From Actinospica sp035552695 (GTDB lineage Bacteria > Actinomycetota > Actinomycetes > Streptomycetales > Catenulisporaceae): 39,033 nucleotides of DNA. Numbering within the stretch: position 1 is the stretch's first letter; each line of letters opens with the position of its first letter. The translations under genes and the position numbers were made by a program. Positions 7,909 to 15,653 of this stretch are shown here, in pieces. The stretch spans positions 1 through 39,033 of the forward strand of contig NZ_DASZKT010000053.1 in NCBI RefSeq assembly GCF_035552695.1, written 5' to 3'. Under the pieces are notes generated by a model. That model was not told the origin of the DNA. It worked only from the letters and a program-made list of their open reading frames with translations, and ran no database searches.

Positions 7909-9321
7909 CTAGCCGTACAGCTGGCGTAGTACGTCGATCAACACATCGAGCGCTCGCTGGTATCCCGTCTCGGTCGGCGCGCCGTAGCCGACTACGAGGC
8001 CTTTGGCGCGGGGCGACGCGTGCGACGCGTGCGACGCGTGCCAGTGCTCTGCCAGTCCGCTCAGGGCCAGGCCGCGCTGTGCCGCAGCGTCGATGACCTC
8101 TGATTCTTCGGGCCCGTCGGCCGGCAATGTGACGAGGATGTGCTGGCCCGCGCTGATTCCGGCCGACGAGAGCGCCGGGAACGCCGCGATGGCACCGACC
8201 AGCAGGTCGCGGCGGCGACGGTGGCGGGCGCGGACGGCGCGGATCTGGCGGTCGTAGCCGTGCGTGGCGATCAGGTCGGCGAGGGCGAGCTGACCGAGGC
8301 TCTCCGTCTCCAGGGTGCTCAGCCGCAGCTCCGCGAGGACCGGGTCGACCAGGCGCGGCGGCAGCACCATCCAGCCGAGGCGGAGGGCCGGGGCCAGCGC
8401 CTTCGCCGCCGTGCCGGCGTAGACGACGTGGTCCGGTGCCATCGCCTGCAACGCGCCGACCGGTTGGCGGTCGTAGCGGAACTCACCGTCGTAGTCGTCC
8501 TCGATGACGACGGCGTCCGCCGACCGTGCCCATTCGATCAGCGCTCTGCGGCGCGAGGGGTGCAGCGTGACGCCGGTCGGGTATTGGTGCGCCGGAGTCG
8601 TCACGACCGCGCTCACGTCGTCGGGCAACGCGCGCGGATCGGCGCCGAGCTTGTCCACCGGCAGCGGCCACGGCTCGGCGCCCGCGTGACGGACCAGCTC
8701 GCGGTGGTACGGGAGACCGGGATCCTCCATCGCGAAGCGGCCGGAACCCGATCCGAGCACCCGGGCCAGCAGCACGAGCGATTGGGTGTAGCCGCTGGTG
8801 ATGACGATCCGCTCCGGCGTCGCGGCCACGCCCCTGGCGCGGCCGAGATAGTCGGCCAGCGCGGCCCGCAGTTCCGGGCGTCCGCGCAGGTCATCCGCGT
8901 AGCCGAACGCCGCGGCCGGAGCCGAGGTCAGCGCCCGGCGCACCGAGCGCAGCCACTCCTGCACCGGGAACGCGTTCATGTCCCCGGTGCCGGGGCGCAG
9001 GTCGTGCCGCGGCCTGGCCGCTGGTCGGCGGACATGGTGCGTCGCGGCGCGCGGCACGTGCGCCACCGTGGTTCCCGAGCCGTGCCGCGCGAGCAGGTAG
9101 CCCTCCGCGACCAGTTGGTCGTACGCGCCGCTGACCGTGCCGCGCGACAGGCCAAGCTCCGCGGCCAGCACGCGGGTCGCGGGCAGCCGCTCACCGGCGG
9201 CCAACCGTCCGCCGCGGATCGCGTCGCGCAGCGCCCGCTCGAGGCCCTCGCGCCGGCCCTCGCCGGGCAGCAGGTCCACGTAGAGGTCGACCCCCGCCGA
9301 AGTGGACCACTCTTGTGTCAC
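7909..9321 (-). CDS. MocR/PdxR-type GntR regulator with aminotransferase domain
   Basis: 470 residues from GTG 9321. Residues 15-85 are a GntR winged helix (GLERALRDAIRGGRLAAGERLP, then LGLSRGTVSGAYDQLVAEGYL). A fold-type-I aminotransferase domain of about 350 residues follows, with the PLP lysine in GTAAKALAPALRLG, VITSGYTQSLVLL, and VIEDDYDGEFRYD. MocR regulators use PLP or an amino-acid adduct as effector. A TAAGGT box lies 8 bases before the start. It is divergent from the AhpD-like gene at 9369, a pairing common in actinobacteria, and probably controls it through the repeats between them. A Gly-free HASHASHAS tract near the C-terminus comes from a 9-bp tandem repeat. Confidence 0.9.
   Translation of the reverse strand: MTQEWSTSAGVDLYVDLLPGEGRREGLERALRDAIRGGRLAAGERLPATRVLAAELGLSRGTVSGAYDQLVAEGYLLARHGSGTTVAHVPRAATHHVRRPAARPRHDLRPGTGDMNAFPVQEWLRSVRRALTSAPAAAFGYADDLRGRPELRAALADYLGRARGVAATPERIVITSGYTQSLVLLARVLGSGSGRFAMEDPGLPYHRELVRHAGAEPWPLPVDKLGADPRALPDDVSAVVTTPAHQYPTGVTLHPSRRRALIEWARSADAVVIEDDYDGEFRYDRQPVGALQAMAPDHVVYAGTAAKALAPALRLGWMVLPPRLVDPVLAELRLSTLETESLGQLALADLIATHGYDRQIRAVRARHRRRRDLLVGAIAAFPALSSAGISAGQHILVTLPADGPEESEVIDAAAQRGLALSGLAEHWHASHASHASPRAKGLVVGYGAPTETGYQRALDVLIDVLRQLYG
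8014..8040 (-). repeat. three 9-bp tandem repeats inside the MocR gene
   Basis: Three exact copies of CGACGCGTG (plus strand) at 8014-8022, 8023-8031 and 8032-8040 keep frame and encode a His-Ala-Ser triplet three times near the MocR C-terminus. Likely a slippage microsatellite. Confidence 0.8.
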
Positions 9322-9348
9322 AGAATTGGACCTTAGCACCGATCCACT
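9301..9348. promoter_or_regulatory. putative MocR operator between MocR and AhpD-like genes
   Basis: TGGACC occurs at 9303-9308 (inside the palindrome AGTGGACCACT, 9301-9311) and again at 9327-9332 as a direct repeat spaced 24 bp. The inverted half TCCACT lies at 9343-9348. MocR proteins typically bind two direct repeats on the same DNA face. The repeats cover the MocR start and lie just upstream of the AhpD-like promoter. Confidence 0.5.
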
Positions 9349-9355
9349 TCGCGCA

Positions 9356-9361
9356 TAGAGT
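9356..9361 (+). promoter_or_regulatory. -10 box TAGAGT of the AhpD-like gene
   Basis: TAGAGT is followed by 7 bases and ATG 9369 with no Shine-Dalgarno between, indicating a leaderless transcript. Confidence 0.5.
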
Positions 9362-9368
9362 CACTGCC

Positions 9369-9842
9369 ATGACAACGAACACGAACACCGCCGCATACGT
9401 CCCCGCCCCCGCCGTCCGCGTCGCCGCCGACAAGCTCGCGCCCGCCGCCATGCGCGCCATGTCCGCCCTGGACAAGGCCACCGCCGAAAGCGGCCTGGAG
9501 TCCGGGCTGAAGGAGCTCGTGCGGGCCCGCGCCTCGCAGATCAACGGCTGCGCCTACTGCGTCGAGACGCACACCGGCGACGCGCTCGCGGGCGGCGAGA
9601 CCCAGCGCCGCCTGTTCCTGCTCCCGGTCTGGCAGGAGACCGGGCTGTTCACCGCCCGGGAGCGCGCGGCCCTCCAACTGACCGAGGCCGTCACCCGGCT
9701 GTCCGACGGCCCCGTCGGCGACGAGGTGTGGGCCGCCGCCGAGTTCGACGAGACCGAGCTCGCCGAACTGGTCTGGCTGATCACCACGATCAACGCCTGG
9801 AACCGGGTCAACGTCGCGGCCCACGTCTGGCCGGTGAACTAG
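9369..9842 (+). CDS. carboxymuconolactone decarboxylase / AhpD-like protein
   Basis: 157 residues from ATG 9369; an upstream in-frame ATG at 9315 lies inside the MocR start region and the operator. The AhpD core is evident: LKELVRARASQINGCAYCVETHTGDA holds the redox CxxC (CAYC) and the following His, and WLITTINAWNRVNVA is the conserved C-terminal helix. Members of this family without a dedicated lipoyl partner act as small peroxidase-like or alkylhydroperoxidase proteins. Divergent MocR control suggests induction by an amine, aldehyde or oxidative signal. It converges with the sigma/GH99 gene, leaving 22 bases between stops. Confidence 0.88.
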   Translation: MTTNTNTAAYVPAPAVRVAADKLAPAAMRAMSALDKATAESGLESGLKELVRARASQINGCAYCVETHTGDALAGGETQRRLFLLPVWQETGLFTARERAALQLTEAVTRLSDGPVGDEVWAAAEFDETELAELVWLITTINAWNRVNVAAHVWPVN

Positions 9843-9864
9843 GTCGTGCCGCGGCCCCGCCGCG

Positions 9865-11787
9865 CTAGCGCGGATACTCGCCGAAGACCTGATGGAGGAT
9901 GTCCACGTACACGCCGTGGCCGCTGGAACTCGACCAGGCCGTGGCCGACTCCACCGCGGTTCCCTCGCCCCACTCGTTGTAGGTCACGATCAGCTGGAAC
10001 GGGGCCTTGGACTCGGCCATGGCGACGACGTCCTGGTGGAAGCGGGCGGGGTCGCGCGGCTGCTGCGGCGTCGACTCGTCGTACTTGAAGAATCCGGGGG
10101 ACGCGATGGCCGAGTAGCCGGGCTGGATGTCCGCGACGTCAGCGTACTGATGCCAGCCCTGCGGCTGGTCGGCGCACGTCTTGTAGCCGCCGAAGACCTT
10201 CAGCACGACGTAGTAGTGGGCGGTCTGGTTCGCCTCGGCCCAGCGCGTGGCCATGCCGCAGCCGTCCGAGCCGTCCGCCCACACGAAGATGACCGGCAGG
10301 CCGTTGATGTGCAGCCAGGCCCGCTGGTCGGAGTACTTCCGCAGGTAGATCAGGTCATTGGTGATCTCGGACACGCTCGGATTGCCGTAGCCCTCCTTCT
10401 CGTAGTAGACCGACCAGGAGAAGCCCAGCTTCGCGGCCTCGCTCATCAGCAGCGGCATCCGCTTGTCCTCGCGCAGGCCCTGGCCCCACCAGGAGGCGAT
10501 CCCGGCCTGCAGCCCGCCGTACTGCATGTCCTGGATCTGCCGGTCGACGGTCGACGGGTCGTCCACGCTGTAGTCGCCGGCCGAGGGCGTGTAATGGCTG
10601 TCGCCGGCCGCGAAGTTCTCGGGATACCAGGGGTAGTAGAAGGCCGCGCGCACGGGCAGCGCGGTGTTCACGATCGCCGAGGCCTGAGAAGCCGTCGGGG
10701 ACGACTTCGCGGAGGACTTCGCGATCGTCGGCATGGTGATCGTGGGCGCGGCCGTGGCGGGCGCCGCCGTGGTGACGATGGCGCTGGGTGCGGGCGTGGC
10801 CGAGGAATGCTGGTCGGAGACGTACTTGACGCCCGTCGCCCCGGCCACGAGCGTGACCGCGGCGGCGACCGCGACCACTGCCTTCGTTGTCGCGGGCAGG
10901 GTCGTCCAGTGCATCACGCCGTGATGTGTGCGAATTCTGGGCCGGTGGACGATGCGGCGTCGCAGGATCCGCGCCGTGGCCGTCGCCACCGTCGCACCCG
11001 ATGGCAGAGCGGCCGCGTGCAAGGCGATCGGCACCGGCACCAGAGACAGGCCCACCAACAGATTCTCGGCGGGAACCATGTCCATCTGCATGGCGCTGCA
11101 CGTGGGGCACTCGCGTATGTGGCGTGCGATGCGCTTGCGCCACAGGCCATTCGGCCGACCGTCCCAACGCTTGCACGCCGCGTCCAGATCCGCGCAGCGC
11201 GGCCAGACCGCAAGTGCGCGCACGACCATGCGGGCCGCTCCGAGCCGCGTCTTCATCCGGTGCACGACCACCGCGGCCTGCGCGGGGCTCAACTTCAGCG
11301 CCGCGCTCAACTCGGCGCGCGTCAGCTGCCCGGCGGCCTCAAGCCACCACAGCGCGAGGATCTGCCGGTCCTCGGCCTCGAGCCACCGCGTGGCCTGCGC
11401 GACCTCCTTGCGCTGGTCCGAGAGGCCGAGCGCGGCGATGGTCAGGTCGACGAAGTCCGCGCCGGGATCGGCGACCGACTCGTTCTCCAGCTCCATCGCG
11501 GTCGGCGCCGTACGCCGCTGCCGCCAGTGGCCGCGCACCTGCCGCATCGCGATCGCGACGAGCCACGAGCGGAACGCCTCGGGTTCGCGCAGTTGCCGCA
11601 GATCGCGGACCGTCTGCAACATGACGTCCTGCACGACGTCGTCGACTTCGGCCGGGGCGTCCAGCGCCCGGCCCACGATGTTGTACACCAGCGGGAGATA
11701 GGCGCCGACCAGCGCGTCCAACGCCTGCGGATCGCCGGCACGCGCTGCCACGACCAGCGCCGCCTCCGGAGTGGGGCCTGCTGACAT
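9865..11787 (-). CDS. ECF sigma factor fused via zinc motif and membrane helix to an extracytoplasmic GH99-like domain
   Basis: 640 residues in one uninterrupted frame from ATG 11787, preceded by GAAGGAAGAG. Sigma region 2 spans about 20-92 (EVDDVVQDVMLQTVRDL, FRSWLVAIAMRQVRGHWR) and region 4 about 130-192 with its helix-turn-helix (LTRAELSAALKLSPAQAAVVVHR). HIRECPTC at 223-230 is the HxxxCxxC zinc signature of anti-sigma domains. A basic stretch (RILRRRIVHRPRIR) precedes one membrane helix (about 302-322), then an Ala/Thr/Ser/Pro linker (324-378). Residues 379-640 resemble GH99/GH71-type glycosidases (AFYYPWYPE, GIASWWGQG, PVIFVWADG) and keep the catalytic-type motif TYNEWGEGT with Glu605 and Glu608. 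The zinc motif probably restrains the sigma domain until the outer domain meets a glycan. Related sigma-membrane-sugar fusions are known in actinobacteria (ECF52/53-like, from memory). It has no separate anti-sigma gene. Confidence 0.9.
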   Translation of the reverse strand: MSAGPTPEAALVVAARAGDPQALDALVGAYLPLVYNIVGRALDAPAEVDDVVQDVMLQTVRDLRQLREPEAFRSWLVAIAMRQVRGHWRQRRTAPTAMELENESVADPGADFVDLTIAALGLSDQRKEVAQATRWLEAEDRQILALWWLEAAGQLTRAELSAALKLSPAQAAVVVHRMKTRLGAARMVVRALAVWPRCADLDAACKRWDGRPNGLWRKRIARHIRECPTCSAMQMDMVPAENLLVGLSLVPVPIALHAAALPSGATVATATARILRRRIVHRPRIRTHHGVMHWTTLPATTKAVVAVAAAVTLVAGATGVKYVSDQHSSATPAPSAIVTTAAPATAAPTITMPTIAKSSAKSSPTASQASAIVNTALPVRAAFYYPWYPENFAAGDSHYTPSAGDYSVDDPSTVDRQIQDMQYGGLQAGIASWWGQGLREDKRMPLLMSEAAKLGFSWSVYYEKEGYGNPSVSEITNDLIYLRKYSDQRAWLHINGLPVIFVWADGSDGCGMATRWAEANQTAHYYVVLKVFGGYKTCADQPQGWHQYADVADIQPGYSAIASPGFFKYDESTPQQPRDPARFHQDVVAMAESKAPFQLIVTYNEWGEGTAVESATAWSSSSGHGVYVDILHQVFGEYPR

Positions 11788-11894
11788 GCTCTCTTCCTTC
11801 GCTGCTGTGGACCGCCTCTGGGCAACCGCCCTCGTGGATGGGAGGGGCGTCCCGCCGCGCCGCATTGCAGAAACTACGGCAGGTTCCCAAGAGC

Positions 11895-11900
11895 TACGCT
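11895..11900 (+). promoter_or_regulatory. -10 box TACGCT, leaderless start of amidohydrolase
   Basis: TACGCT is followed by 6 bases (GGCAGG) and GTG 11907. The purine run is too close to act as a Shine-Dalgarno, so transcription probably starts at the start codon. Confidence 0.6.
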
Positions 11901-11906
11901 GGCAGG

Positions 11907-12962
11907 GTGAGTTTCAAAGTACGGGGAATCGTGCTCCCAGAGCGCGAAGAGCGAACATTCTGGATCGACGGGGATCGACTGCGCACGGATCCGGGGCCCG
12001 ATGCCGGGGCCGCCGAGACCGTCGTGGACGGCGGCTGGCTGCTGCCGGGACTCGTCGACGTGCACACGCACCCGGGGACGGAGGCCGTCGCCGTCCCGTT
12101 CGACGACGAGGTGCTGCGCAAACAGCTACTCGAGCACCGGGACGCCGGCGTGCTGCTGATCCGCACGCCCGGATCGGCCGCGCGGATTCCCGGCTGGGTC
12201 GACGAGGACGCCACGTTGCCGCGGGTTCGTTCGGCCGGCCAGTGGCTGGCGACCCCCGGCCGCTTCTTCCCGGGATACGGACGCGACATCACGGAGGCGG
12301 AGCTGGTGCAGGCCGCCGTCGAGGAGTCGGCCGCGTCCTCCGGATGGTGCAAGATCATCGGAGACTGGGGCTTCGAGGATCCGCCCGTCCCTATCTACCT
12401 GCTCAAGGCCGCGATCGACGCCGTCCACGCGAACGGCGGCAAGGTCGCCGTGCACTGCCAGACCGCCGACGGCAGCCGCAACGCCGTACTCGCCGGCGCC
12501 GACAGCCTCGAGCACGGCATGCACCTCGACCCCGGCCTGATCGACCAGATGGCGCGTCAGGGCACTGCTTTCGTCCCGACGATGAGCGTCTTCGCCGCCC
12601 ACGAGAAGGCCGCGCGGGAGCGGGAGCCCAGCCCCCGCCGCGACTGGTGGCTCACCGGCTGGGAGGCGCTGCCGGCCAACGTCCGCGCCGCCCACGAGGC
12701 CGGCGTCACCGTCCTGGCCGGCACCGACAGCTGGCCCTGCGGCACCGTCGCGACCGAGGTCGGCCAGCTCATCAGCGCCGGCCTGCCCGCCGAGGACGCC
12801 GTCGCCGCCGCCTCCTGGCGTGCCCGCGAATGGCTCGGCCTGCCCGCCCTCACCGACGGAGCCCCCGCCGACCTCGTCGCCTATGCCGACGACCCCACCC
12901 TCGATCCCGCCGTCCTCGCCCACCCGACCCGCATCATCCTCAAGGGCCGCATCGTGGCGTGA
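11907..12962 (+). CDS. metal-dependent amidohydrolase (imidazolonepropionase-like)
   Basis: 351 residues from GTG 11907, chosen over an upstream ATG at 11838 because the -10 box sits exactly 6 bases before it. Amidohydrolase landmarks are present in order: GLVDVHTHPG (metal HxH, residues 53 and 55), the lysine in GWCKIIGDWG, VAVHCQTADG and SLEHGMHLD (metal histidines), and LAGTDSWPCG (catalytic Asp). The tail GAPADLVAYADDP ... LKGRIVA is the usual small beta-sandwich. Such enzymes hydrolyse C-N bonds of cyclic amides or peptidic substrates; the substrate is unknown. It is divergent from the sigma/GH99 gene, with 119 bases between starts. Confidence 0.88.
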   Translation: MSFKVRGIVLPEREERTFWIDGDRLRTDPGPDAGAAETVVDGGWLLPGLVDVHTHPGTEAVAVPFDDEVLRKQLLEHRDAGVLLIRTPGSAARIPGWVDEDATLPRVRSAGQWLATPGRFFPGYGRDITEAELVQAAVEESAASSGWCKIIGDWGFEDPPVPIYLLKAAIDAVHANGGKVAVHCQTADGSRNAVLAGADSLEHGMHLDPGLIDQMARQGTAFVPTMSVFAAHEKAAREREPSPRRDWWLTGWEALPANVRAAHEAGVTVLAGTDSWPCGTVATEVGQLISAGLPAEDAVAAASWRAREWLGLPALTDGAPADLVAYADDPTLDPAVLAHPTRIILKGRIVA

Positions 12963-12967
12963 CTGCG

Positions 12968-13999
12968 TCAGCCCACCTCGACCGGCAGACCGAAGCTCGG
13001 GAGATCCGCGCCTAGGAACGCGGTGACGGCGCTGATGCGGTCGCCGTCGATGGTGAGCACGTCGATGCAGTGGGGGAGGAAGGCCTGCCGGGTGCGGTCA
13101 TACATGTAGCAGCCGACGGCGAGGTGGCCGTTGGCGCGGGTGGGCCGGTGCTTCCAGGCCTGCGTCAGCGGGAAGCGGCGCAGGAAGGAGGCGACCGCCT
13201 CATGGCCGCGGTAGTAGGTGGGGATCGGGGGCATCGACCACGTGGCGTCCGCTGTCAGCATGCTGATCAGCGTGTCGACGTCGGCGCGCTCGATGGCTTC
13301 GGCGTATTGCTGGGCCAGGGCACGGGTGCGCTGCTCGCCCAGCTTGTTGAGCGCCTGCTGCTGGGTGGTTTCGGGGCGCTTGTCGCGTACGGACGCGCGA
13401 GCGCGTTGCAGGGCGCTGTTCACGGATGCCGCGGACGTGCCGAGTTGGCTTGCGATCTCCGCCGCCGAGAAGCCGAGGACCTCGCGCAGCAACAGCACCG
13501 CACGCTGCAGCGGGGGAAGGTGCTGCAACGCGATGACGAAGGCGAGTTCGACGCTTTCGCGTTGTTCGAACCTTGCGTCGGGGGACGACGCGGCGCGGTC
13601 GAAGGCGCTGTTCGTGAGCCATTGGTCGGGGTACGGCTCGAGCCACGGGATTTCGCTGGACGGCGGGTCCAGATCGGCGTCCGGACCCGCCGCCGGGCCG
13701 AAATCGACCGGCAGTTCACGGCGTGAGCGATGCGTGGCCACATCCAGCGCGGTGTTGGTCGCGATGGAGTACAGCCACGCACGCACCGTGCCGCGTTCGG
13801 TGAAGCCGGACAGCCCCTTCCACGCCCGGAACACCGCGTCCTGCAAGGCGTCGTCGGCATCGTGGACCGAGCCGAGCATGCGGTAGCAGTGCGCCCGCAG
13901 CTCGGACCGGTATGCCGCGATGAGCTCGTCGAACGCGCGGGAGTCGCCGCCCCGGGCACGCCGCAGGAGGGTGGAGCTGTCGTCAGCGTCAGAACTCAC
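12968..13999 (-). CDS. ECF sigma factor, SigG-like, with C-terminal SnoaL-type domain
   Basis: 343 residues from GTG 13999, with AGGA upstream. Sigma region 2 covers about 15-90 (AFDELIAAYRSELRAHCYRMLGS, DADDALQDAVFRAWKGL); region 4 about 165-220 (LPPLQRAVLLLREVLGFSAAEIA). WLEPYPD in the linker is characteristic of the SigG subfamily. The C-terminal 120 residues form a SnoaL/NTF2-like domain (YAEAIERADVDTLISMLTADATWSMPP, YRGHEAVASFL), which in such sigma factors modulates activity in place of an anti-sigma factor. The start codon directly abuts the stop (TAG) of the upstream DUF899 gene, so the two are co-transcribed. It converges on the amidohydrolase, leaving 5 bases between stops. Confidence 0.9.
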   Translation of the reverse strand: MSSDADDSSTLLRRARGGDSRAFDELIAAYRSELRAHCYRMLGSVHDADDALQDAVFRAWKGLSGFTERGTVRAWLYSIATNTALDVATHRSRRELPVDFGPAAGPDADLDPPSSEIPWLEPYPDQWLTNSAFDRAASSPDARFEQRESVELAFVIALQHLPPLQRAVLLLREVLGFSAAEIASQLGTSAASVNSALQRARASVRDKRPETTQQQALNKLGEQRTRALAQQYAEAIERADVDTLISMLTADATWSMPPIPTYYRGHEAVASFLRRFPLTQAWKHRPTRANGHLAVGCYMYDRTRQAFLPHCIDVLTIDGDRISAVTAFLGADLPSFGLPVEVG

Positions 14000-14665
14000 C
14001 TAGCTATCCTGACGCCCCAGCACGGTCAGATCCAGGAACGCGTAGCGCATTTCGGTGTGGTCGAGGCCGCGCGCGTACGCCGAGTAGGTGTGGAAGATCT
14101 CGTCGCCCTCGCGCAGGAAGCAGCTGGCGCCGGGCAATTCGGTGCTGCCGCCAGCGTCGCCGAGGATGCCCGGTTCCGGCCGGTAGTTGTACTCCAACTG
14201 CGGGACCGACGAGTCGATCGTCACTCGGAAGTCGTAGTTGAAAGCGCTCCCGTACGACGAATACCAGGGCAGTGCCCAGCCGCGGCCCTCGCTGTACGCG
14301 CGGACTTTCTCGATCGGCGCCCGGCACACCATCGCGAACGCGGTGTCCGCCTCGTTGATCCGGCCGAGCAGCGTCGGGCTGAACTCGCTGGTCGACGCGG
14401 TGCAGCGCGGGCAGCCCGCGTCCCAGTCCGGGCCGAACATGATGTGCTGCACGACGAGCTGACGGTGCCCGCCGAACAGCTCGGCCAAGGTGACCTTGCC
14501 GTCCGGCCCCTCGAGCACGTACTCCTTCTCGACGCGGACCATCGGCAGCTGACGGCGCTTGGCGCTGAGCGCGTCGCGCTGCCGGGTGAGCGTCTTCTCC
14601 TCGGCCAGCAGGGCGATCCTGGCCTCGAGCCACTCCTCGCGGGAAACGATCTCGGGTAACGACAT
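14000..14665 (-). CDS. DUF899 family thioredoxin-fold protein
   Basis: 221 residues from ATG 14665, preceded by GGAGGAG; the longer frame to 14809 lacks a ribosome-binding site. The protein begins MSLPEIVSREEWLEAR, a DUF899 hallmark, followed by LTRQRDALSAKRRQLPMVRVEKEY. The thioredoxin-like core has a CxxC-type pair in WDAGCPRCT and the conserved RGWALPWYSS. The tail (VFHTYSAYARG-like FHTYSAYARGLD) is typical. Function is unproven; family members look like redox or dehydrogenase-associated proteins. It is the first gene of an operon with the SigG-like sigma factor and may be the output or sensor of that sigma factor. Confidence 0.88.
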   Translation of the reverse strand: MSLPEIVSREEWLEARIALLAEEKTLTRQRDALSAKRRQLPMVRVEKEYVLEGPDGKVTLAELFGGHRQLVVQHIMFGPDWDAGCPRCTASTSEFSPTLLGRINEADTAFAMVCRAPIEKVRAYSEGRGWALPWYSSYGSAFNYDFRVTIDSSVPQLEYNYRPEPGILGDAGGSTELPGASCFLREGDEIFHTYSAYARGLDHTEMRYAFLDLTVLGRQDS

Positions 14666-14903
14666 GGCGGTCTCCTCCGGTGCGACGAAAGCCTTCCGAG
14701 CATGAGACCGCGCTGGTCGCTCGAATTCATCGGTCGGCGGGCCCCGGATTCCGGCTGGGGTATGCTGCCGATAGCGCGTACCAGGACGCCTCCCGTCCGC
14801 GGCAAGCACCGAGTAGCCCCTGGATTCCCCTTCACTGCGTCACGCCATGCGCTCACGCCTGTCGCGCCCGGCCGCAGCGGACCCGGGTGACGATGGAGAT
14901 TCG

Positions 14904-15599
14904 ATGGCTGGCAAGACCCTTCCGGAAAACGCCTCGCTGGGGCAGCTGCGTGCGCAGGCCAAGGAACTGCGCCGCGCCTGCTCGGGCGGCAACCCGGCCG
15001 CGCTCGCGCGGGTGCGTGCGGTGCGGCCGCATGCCGAACCCGGCGCCGAGCTGCCGCTGCGCGAGGCCCAGTTCGTGATCGCGCGCGAGTACGGCTTCGA
15101 CGGCTGGCGCGAGCTCGTCGAGGCGGCGGTGAAGCAGCAGAGCGGCGGGCGGGACCTGCACCGCTGGTTCGCGGTCGAGCTCAACAACGGGACCTGGGAC
15201 GTGCTCGACGCGGGCCTTTCCGAGGACAGCCCGCGGGAGGAGCGTGAGCAGGCGCTCTGTGCGGCGTACGCCTCGACGTACCACTGGATGCAGGCGGGGA
15301 CCGTGGTCAACCACGGACGCGGCGAGTACCTGATCGCGTCGGTGGCGGTGGCGGTCGGGGAGCTGGACACGGCTGCCCGGCACGCGGCGCGCTGCGCGGA
15401 GCTGATCGCGGCGCATCCGGCCGCCTTCACCGACTGGGACGCCGCGTTCGCCGCCGAGGCCCTGGCCCGTGTCGCGTCCCGCTCGGGCGCGCCGGACGCG
15501 GCGGAGCTGAAGGCCGAGGCGGCGCGGCTGGCCGAGGCCGTCGCAGGGGACGAAGACCGGCGGATCTGCCTGGAGCGGCTGGCGGCCGAGCCCTGGTGA
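14904..15599 (+). CDS. uncharacterised helical protein with ankyrin-associated N-terminal motif
   Basis: 231 residues from ATG 14904 with GGAG 7 bases upstream; an in-frame ATG at 14847 has no such site. The N-terminal 70 residues (LGQLRAQAKELRRACSGGNPAALARVRAVRP, then AQFVIAREYGFDGWREL) match the short region found at the head of many actinobacterial ankyrin-repeat proteins. The rest is alpha-helical (STYHWMQAGTVVNHGRGEYLIASVAVAVGELDTAARHAARCAELI) and resembles a degenerate TPR pair. No catalytic residues are evident, so a protein-protein interaction role is likely. The 238 bases upstream, shared with the DUF899 gene, hold a possible TATGCT box near 14761 and nothing else I can support. Confidence 0.7.
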   Translation: MAGKTLPENASLGQLRAQAKELRRACSGGNPAALARVRAVRPHAEPGAELPLREAQFVIAREYGFDGWRELVEAAVKQQSGGRDLHRWFAVELNNGTWDVLDAGLSEDSPREEREQALCAAYASTYHWMQAGTVVNHGRGEYLIASVAVAVGELDTAARHAARCAELIAAHPAAFTDWDAAFAAEALARVASRSGAPDAAELKAEAARLAEAVAGDEDRRICLERLAAEPW

Positions 15600-15641
15600 G
15601 CGGCGAGAGGTAATACAGAAGTACGACTCGGCCGACCGAGC

Positions 15642-15647
15642 TAGGAT
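15642..15647 (+). promoter_or_regulatory. -10 box TAGGAT, leaderless start of TOPRIM gene
   Basis: TAGGAT, a typical actinobacterial -10, is followed by 6 bases and ATG 15654. Confidence 0.6.
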
Positions 15648-15653
15648 CACCGC

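Noticed and set aside
9892..11784. 630-codon plus-strand open frame antisense to the sigma/GH99 gene
   Set aside because: Composition is a mirror of the minus-strand gene (His/Arg/Gly/Val runs); no motif or start signal.
12126..12923. Minus-strand frame antisense to the amidohydrolase
   Set aside because: Gly/Val/Asp-rich mirror composition; the plus strand carries all amidohydrolase motifs.
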